A stretch of 64,000 bases of DNA, taken from assembly GCA_900540375.1 (NCBI GenBank), contig UQFS01000001.1, positions 1 to 64,000 on the forward strand, given 5' to 3'. This DNA is from an uncultured Prevotella sp. Lineage in GTDB: Bacteria; Bacteroidota; Bacteroidia; Bacteroidales; Bacteroidaceae. Below the pieces are notes generated by a model that saw only the letters and a list, made by a program, of their open reading frames with translations, was not told the DNA's origin and searched no databases. A program made the translations under genes and the position numbers. Below, in pieces: positions 59,534-64,000 of this stretch (the stretch's first letter is position 1; every line of letters begins with the position of its first letter).

Positions 59534-62488
59534 CTATACATTATGTATGATTGCATTGACAAGGTCGTCTTTCTTGTCCTGCACCTTTTGTATTTGTTCT
59601 TCCAATGAGTCGCGGGTGATGAAGCGGTAGACCATGACTGAGCGTCGTTGGCCCGAGCGATGGGCACGGGCGATGGCTTGCTCCTCAGCAGCATGGTTCC
59701 ACCATGGGTCAAGGAGGAAGACATAGTCGGCCTCGGTGAGGTTGAGGCCCTCGCCACCCGCCTTGAGCGAGACGAGGAAAAACTGGCAGGAGGGCGTCTG
59801 CTGGAAATGCTTCACGATAGACTCACGGTCACGGCTCTGTCCGGTGAGCAAGTCATAAGTCCATCCGCGCTGCTCCATCTCCTCAGCGATCACGTCGAGG
59901 AAAGAGGTGAACTCACTGAAGAGTAGCACCTTGTGGTCAGTACCACGCAACTCCTCCAGTCGGTCGAAGACTTCCTGCACCTTCCCCGAGTCGCCTTCCT
60001 TATGCTCCAACTTAGGACTACAAGCCAATCGGCGCAGGCGAGTGATGGCAGCAAGCACCACGATACGGTTGTTGGCTTGTTCCGCATCCATAAGCAGGTT
60101 GCGCATCTTGCTCTGTTCCTCTTCGTAGCATGCGGCTTGCACCTCGGTCATATCGCACCATACCTGCTCGTCTTGTCGCTCAGGCAAGCTGTCGAGCACG
60201 TCACCGCGCAGTCGGCGTAGGAAATAGGGAGCGACAAGTTTTCGTAGGATCGCCGTGTGCTCGTCCTGCAAGTTGACGTTGATGGGATGGATGAAATTGT
60301 TTTGGAAGGTCTCGTAGTCTCCTAACAGAGCAGGGTTGAGCACGCTCATCAGCGTCCACAGTTCGTCGAGCGCGTTGACCATCGGCGTACCGGTGAGCGC
60401 AATGGGGAAGTCGGCATGAATCTTCAGTACGGCTTGATAGAGCAGCGATGTGTTGTTGCGGAAGGCATGAGCCTCGTCATAGACAGCAATGGCGAAGGAC
60501 AGACGGCTGAGCATGCCAATGTCGTTGCGGAGCATGGGGTAGGAGGTGAGCACCACGTCGGCGTTGGCAAGTTGAGACTGTTTGACAGCACGTTCGTGGG
60601 CATTGCCCGTGTACTCCACCACACGCAGGGAGGGAGCGAAGCGCCGAAGCTCGTCGTGCCAGTTGAAGACGACCGAAGATGGAGCGGCAACAAGCACAGG
60701 GCGGTGACCGGACTGCTGACGCAGATCGGGTTGGGAAGAGCTTGCCGAGGGCATAGCTTTAGCTGCGTGGCCACTCATCTCCTCTTCAGAGAACAGACTC
60801 ATCTGAACGGGAGTGCTGGTTGGCATACTCCTTATTATATTATAGCCTGTCTGATGATCAAGATCCACTGCTTGCGTAGAGAGACTGCTGTTTGCCAAGT
60901 TTTCCTTGGCATGATCATCTTTTGTTGTGGCAGTTGAAGCGGAAGCCGTACTTTCGAAATAGTGGAGGATGACGGCAATTGTCTGTACCGTCTTACCCAA
61001 CCCCATGTCGTCACCGAGCAGACAGCCTGTGCCTCCATGCTGATGGCTGAGCATCCATTGGTAGCCTTCGAGCTGATAAGGGCGCAGCGTGGCCTTCAGT
61101 CCGTGTGGCGGCAATGCCTTTTCTTCTTTGTCGCTGGCTGCGGGAGCTTTCAGTGTAGGCGGCAAGAGATCTTCAGTGGGCAGTACCGATTGCTGGGAGC
61201 GGTGCAAGGTAAGCGTGCCCCGATTCTTCATCAGTCCGAAGAGCATGACGGCGCTATACTGGGCATACCATTCGTCGGGAATGACAAACCAGTTGCCCGA
61301 GGGCAGCCTTACCTCACGGTCGCCGTTGATGATGGCATCGCGGAAGTCGGTAAGTGCCATGCGTGTACCATCGGGAAAGACAAGGGTGACGTGCATCTGA
61401 AACCAGTCGCCTGTCCAGCGGTCATCGTGGATCTTCTTCACATCACCGATGACATAGTGGTGGGTGGTGCGTTGCATGATTTCAACTTCATGCCGGCTCA
61501 GCGCTTCCTCATTCTTTGTCAGCCACAGCATCATCTCTTGTAAAGATGCTGTCTGTGGTCTGTGAAGCTGATCATCAAGCAGACGGATGACCGATGTTTC
61601 CCATTCTCGGTTGCGCCAGATGCAGACAAAGGTCACGCCCTTGCCGTTGTCGTGGAGAGTGACACTCTTCTCACGGCGGTCGGAAATGGAGAACGTCGCC
61701 GTGTCGTAGACAAACTGCGTCTCGAGCGTATAGAGACCGTTGATAGTGGCTTGCAACGTTAGCACCGCCTTTCCCTGAGGATGCAGGTTGTCGACATCGA
61801 AACCATCGGAGGAAATGTCGATCTTCTTGACGATCTTTAGGATGAATTGCCGGAAATACTTTGCCTGGATGGAAGCCGGGATATGATAGATCTCCTTCTT
61901 TAGAAAGGGCGTGAGCAGTTTGCCGCCGAGTCCCTCGTCGAGTTGTCGGAGGCTGTGGTCGATGACGAAGAGCGAAGGATTATTGCAGAGAACCTGCGTG
62001 CGGTGAGCTGAGGGGATGATGTCTTGACCGAGTGTGAGCTGATAGTCGATGCCGTCATCAGTCTTGGTGAAGGCCGCATGCAACTTCAATGGCTCCGCAT
62101 CGAAGTGCAGCTCATCCTGCTGCTTCAGCCATTCACCGGGCTTGGGGGCAAAGAATATGTGCACACCGAGGCGCGAGGCAATGGCTATCGCCCCGGTGAT
62201 ATGCTGATCCACTTGCGAGATGACATATCGTTGAGTGATCTTGTCGGCTTTCTCGAAGAATGCTCTCTTGTTGCTGAAGTTGCGTCCGGCCTTGGCAAAG
62301 AGGTTGTCGGATTGCGTCCAAAGACACAGTTCTACGAGACGTCGGAATTCCTTGTCGTCGATGCCTACTGCCTTGTCGATGAAGTCACCGCCGGCGTATT
62401 CCTCTCCTTCCGCATGAACATGCCGCAACCGCAGGGTGTAAAGATTCCAAAAGCCGAGCGGACCGATGAGCAGAGCAAGGCTATCCAT
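59534..62488 (-). CDS. SNF2-family DEAD/DEAH-box helicase
   Basis: The 984-residue protein has an N-terminal half (about 1-480) of bacterial SNF2-associated type with beta-rich segments and no named catalytic motif. The ATPase core follows: Walker A GDDMGLGKTVQT near 505, a DEAH box in AVYDEAHAFRN near 680, and the C-terminal helicase part with LTGQSRDRESIVKHF and LLDPWWNHAAEEQAIARAHRSGQ. An insertion rich in Ser/Thr/Gln (about 525-620) lies inside the first core domain. Such RapA-like enzymes translocate on DNA and remodel protein complexes. It overlaps the threonine-aldolase gene upstream by eight bases and is followed by an MGMT-like protein, which may hint at DNA repair. Confidence 0.9.
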   Translation of the reverse strand: MDSLALLIGPLGFWNLYTLRLRHVHAEGEEYAGGDFIDKAVGIDDKEFRRLVELCLWTQSDNLFAKAGRNFSNKRAFFEKADKITQRYVISQVDQHITGAIAIASRLGVHIFFAPKPGEWLKQQDELHFDAEPLKLHAAFTKTDDGIDYQLTLGQDIIPSAHRTQVLCNNPSLFVIDHSLRQLDEGLGGKLLTPFLKKEIYHIPASIQAKYFRQFILKIVKKIDISSDGFDVDNLHPQGKAVLTLQATINGLYTLETQFVYDTATFSISDRREKSVTLHDNGKGVTFVCIWRNREWETSVIRLLDDQLHRPQTASLQEMMLWLTKNEEALSRHEVEIMQRTTHHYVIGDVKKIHDDRWTGDWFQMHVTLVFPDGTRMALTDFRDAIINGDREVRLPSGNWFVIPDEWYAQYSAVMLFGLMKNRGTLTLHRSQQSVLPTEDLLPPTLKAPAASDKEEKALPPHGLKATLRPYQLEGYQWMLSHQHGGTGCLLGDDMGLGKTVQTIAVILHYFESTASASTATTKDDHAKENLANSSLSTQAVDLDHQTGYNIIRSMPTSTPVQMSLFSEEEMSGHAAKAMPSASSSQPDLRQQSGHRPVLVAAPSSVVFNWHDELRRFAPSLRVVEYTGNAHERAVKQSQLANADVVLTSYPMLRNDIGMLSRLSFAIAVYDEAHAFRNNTSLLYQAVLKIHADFPIALTGTPMVNALDELWTLMSVLNPALLGDYETFQNNFIHPINVNLQDEHTAILRKLVAPYFLRRLRGDVLDSLPERQDEQVWCDMTEVQAACYEEEQSKMRNLLMDAEQANNRIVVLAAITRLRRLACSPKLEHKEGDSGKVQEVFDRLEELRGTDHKVLLFSEFTSFLDVIAEEMEQRGWTYDLLTGQSRDRESIVKHFQQTPSCQFFLVSLKAGGEGLNLTEADYVFLLDPWWNHAAEEQAIARAHRSGQRRSVMVYRFITRDSLEEQIQKVQDKKDDLVNAIIHNV

Positions 62489-63515
62489 TGGCGAGTGCTT
62501 TCTCCAAGGCCGTGAGATCTTCGTCGGTAGTTGCCCAACTGGTCACAAAGCGGCAGATGAGTTGCTTGTCGTCCTTCTGTTCCCACACCTCAAAGACGAT
62601 GCTTTGGGCCAGCCGCTGCTGCTGTTCGGGCGTGAGGATGACAAACTGCTGGTTGGTAGGCGAGTCGATGGCGAGCTTGATACCGTATTTTCGGAAGAGC
62701 GCCTTCATGCGCATGGCCATGTCGATGGCGTGGCGTGAGATGCGTCCATAGAGGTCGTCGGTGAAGAGCGTGTCGAACTGCAATCCGAGCATACGTCCCT
62801 TGGCGAGCAGTGCTCCGTGACGTTTGATAGTAGTGAAGAAACCGTGTGGTGACCGCTGCTGTGAGAAGACCACGGCTTCGCCAAACATCGCACCTACTTT
62901 TGTGCCACCGATGTAGAAGGCATCGCAGTGGTGAGCCAGGAAAGGCAGTGTCATGTCGGTGTCCTCAGCTGCCAGCCCGTAGCCTAAGCGGGCGCCGTCA
63001 ACATACAGAGAAAGGTGGTAGCGGCGGACCACATCATAGAGCGCACCAAGCTCCTTCTGGGAGTAGACGAGTCCCATCTCGGTGGGCAGCGTGATGTAGA
63101 CCATCCCCGGTTGCACCTCATGCTCATGGCTGGGATCGGCGAGGAAACGCTCCATATAGTCAGCCACCTGCTGCGCCGTGAGCTTCGTGTCGGACGATGG
63201 CAGGGTGAGCACCTTATGTCCGAAAGCCTCCACGGCTCCTGCTTCGTGGACATTGATGTGGGCCGTGTCGGCGGCGATGACGCCCTCGCCCGGAGCGAGC
63301 AGTGCGTCGATCATCGTGGTGTTGGTCTGTGTGCCGCCGATGAGAAAGTAAATCTCAGCGTTACCCATCTGACAGGCGTGTCGGATCTTCTCCTTGGCCA
63401 GCTCACAGTAGGGGTCGTTGCCGTAGCCGCTGGTCTGCTCGTCGTTGGTGTCGATGAGACGGTGCAGGATTTCGGGCTGCACTCCATTGTTATAATCGCT
63501 TTCAAAAGAAACCAT
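62481..63515 (-). CDS. ltaE: Low-specificity L-threonine aldolase
   Basis: The 344-residue PLP-dependent enzyme of the beta-eliminating lyase group cleaves L-threonine/allo-threonine to glycine and acetaldehyde. The family opening FESDYNNGVQPEILHRLIDTNDEQTSGYGNDPY, LYVDGARLGYG with the PLP-binding Asp/Arg, and the Schiff-base Lys in YIGGTKVGAMFGEA are all present. Length is normal. It is the first gene of an operon with the SNF2 helicase, overlapping it by eight bases; the combination appears accidental with regard to function. A good promoter lies 40-70 bases upstream. Confidence 0.9.
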   Translation of the reverse strand: MVSFESDYNNGVQPEILHRLIDTNDEQTSGYGNDPYCELAKEKIRHACQMGNAEIYFLIGGTQTNTTMIDALLAPGEGVIAADTAHINVHEAGAVEAFGHKVLTLPSSDTKLTAQQVADYMERFLADPSHEHEVQPGMVYITLPTEMGLVYSQKELGALYDVVRRYHLSLYVDGARLGYGLAAEDTDMTLPFLAHHCDAFYIGGTKVGAMFGEAVVFSQQRSPHGFFTTIKRHGALLAKGRMLGLQFDTLFTDDLYGRISRHAIDMAMRMKALFRKYGIKLAIDSPTNQQFVILTPEQQQRLAQSIVFEVWEQKDDKQLICRFVTSWATTDEDLTALEKALANG

Positions 63516-63553
63516 AGTGCTTAATGATTTTGATGCATTCTATTATGAATCTA

Positions 63554-63585
63554 CAAAGGTAAGACTTTTATATTGATTGAGCAAG
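63554..63585 (-). promoter_or_regulatory. Promoter of the ltaE operon
   Basis: The minus strand has CTTG (63582-63585), 20 bases, then TACCTTTG (63554-63561): perfect -7 box and spacing, one mismatch at -33. Confidence 0.68.
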
Positions 63586-63621
63586 AATAGCACTACTCAT
63601 CATTTCTTATGATGCCGTTAA

Positions 63622-63653
63622 TTTGTGTATTCCATGGAAAATGACTACCTTTG
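63622..63653 (+). promoter_or_regulatory. Consensus promoter of pflB
   Basis: TTTG (63622-63625), exactly 20 bases, then TACCTTTG (63646-63653): a full match to the Bacteroidota consensus. The leader to ATG 63730 is about 73 bases. Confidence 0.75.
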
Positions 63654-63729
63654 CAGGCCTAATCACGGGGAGTGTGTGCGTAAACGCCGCTTCTTATTTA
63701 TTCATACCTATAATATACAACCACGCTTT

Positions 63730-64000
63730 ATGAGCAACGCATGGCGCAACTTCCGTGGCACTTTGTGGACGGAAGAGATCAATCTCAGAGATTTCATTCA
63801 GAATAACTACATCCAGTACGACGGTGACGAGAGTTTCCTCGTCGGTCCTACTGACGCTACCAACACCCTTTGGGGCGAGCTGCAAAAGCTGCAAAAGGAG
63901 GAACGAGCCAAAGGTGGCGTCCTTGACATGGAGACAGAGGTGGTCTCCGGACTCACAGCCTACGGTCCCGGCTACATCAACGAGAAGACCAAAGACCTCG
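63730..64000 (+). CDS. pflB: Pyruvate formate-lyase, N-terminal part (cut by window end)
   Basis: The visible 90 residues start MSNAWRNFRGTLWTEEINLRDFIQNNYIQY and continue EERAKGGVLDMETEVVSGLTAYGPGYIN. This is the conserved N-terminus of formate acetyltransferase, the glycyl-radical enzyme that splits pyruvate into acetyl-CoA and formate in anaerobic metabolism. The radical and catalytic cysteine sites lie beyond the window. ATG 63730 is the only sensible start; the consensus promoter lies 77 bases upstream. It indicates an anaerobic mixed-acid fermenter. The activase is expected nearby downstream but is not visible. Confidence 0.9.
   Translation, partial: MSNAWRNFRGTLWTEEINLRDFIQNNYIQYDGDESFLVGPTDATNTLWGELQKLQKEERAKGGVLDMETEVVSGLTAYGPGYINEKTKDL

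Noticed and set aside
1..64000. tRNA or rRNA genes
   Set aside because: No cloverleaf-like stretch with conserved TTCGA/GGTTC elements and CCA end, and no rRNA-like conserved block, was found on reading both strands.

Overview
The window looks like chromosomal DNA from a Bacteroidota bacterium, most likely Prevotellaceae. The signs are many promoters of the TAnnTTTG (-7) / TTTG (-33) type, mostly weak or absent Shine-Dalgarno sites, a fimbrillin-family lipoprotein, TonB-dependent and beta-barrel outer-membrane proteins, a bifunctional PutA, and several families largely confined to Bacteroidota (DUF6261-, DUF3843- and DUF3316-like). No rRNA, tRNA, CRISPR array or insertion sequence was recognised. 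I do not name a species.

Layout. 0-6.4 kb: a chimeric remnant of an RND efflux operon, then Kup potassium uptake, an outer-membrane barrel, a YbjQ-like protein, free methionine-R-sulfoxide reductase and a YihY/BrkB membrane protein. 6.5-12.4 kb: the most unusual locus. A tyrosine recombinase ends inside a 299-bp segment bounded by perfect 18-bp inverted repeats, a probable invertible promoter. After it come three tiny ORFs, a fimbrillin-like lipoprotein cut by one in-frame amber codon before its C-terminal FISUMP/lectin-like domain, a hairpin plus degenerate 41-base repeats, and a DUF6261-like protein. 12.6-17.9 kb: a TonB receptor with a TPR partner, a DUF4160/DUF2442 pair, a LytTR membrane regulator and an AraC regulator. 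18.1-23.7 kb: an RND adaptor-pump-outer membrane operon carrying four or five single-base homopolymer frameshifts. 23.7-24.05 kb: a promoter preceded by four TTAAG sites at exact 11-bp spacing, driving a short structured transcript with a terminator. 24.1-28.2 kb: MntH, a CDF exporter, a decayed two-helix gene, a DEDDh exonuclease and OxyR.

28.2-36.9 kb: an intergenic repeat (copy A), a TPR protein, a barrel protein, PutA with a long structured leader, and an overlapping cluster of LMW phosphatase, PabB and PabC. 37.0-44.2 kb: an intact ABC-type tripartite exporter (two permeases, a fused double ATPase, an adaptor and a TolC-like protein) divergent from an AraC regulator. This is the same plan as the broken RND operon. 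44.2-50.0 kb: a 36-residue ORF, a DUF3843-like protein, a sigma-factor/membrane-protein fusion, an FMN reductase, and a membrane-anchored winged-helix regulator beside a large beta-barrel. 50.2-57.7 kb: a PIF1-like helicase, repeat copy B and a strong terminator, an S41 protease with a DUF3316-like protein, and topoisomerase IV/gyrase A. 57.8-64 kb: a MATE exporter, an operon of threonine aldolase, SNF2 helicase and MGMT-like protein, and the start of pyruvate formate-lyase.

The main biology is envelope and export function: three tripartite exporters at different stages of integrity, several outer-membrane barrels, and a surface-adhesin locus that appears switchable by DNA inversion. The window also holds gene decay (two deletion fusions, frameshifts, an amber codon) that is clustered rather than spread evenly.
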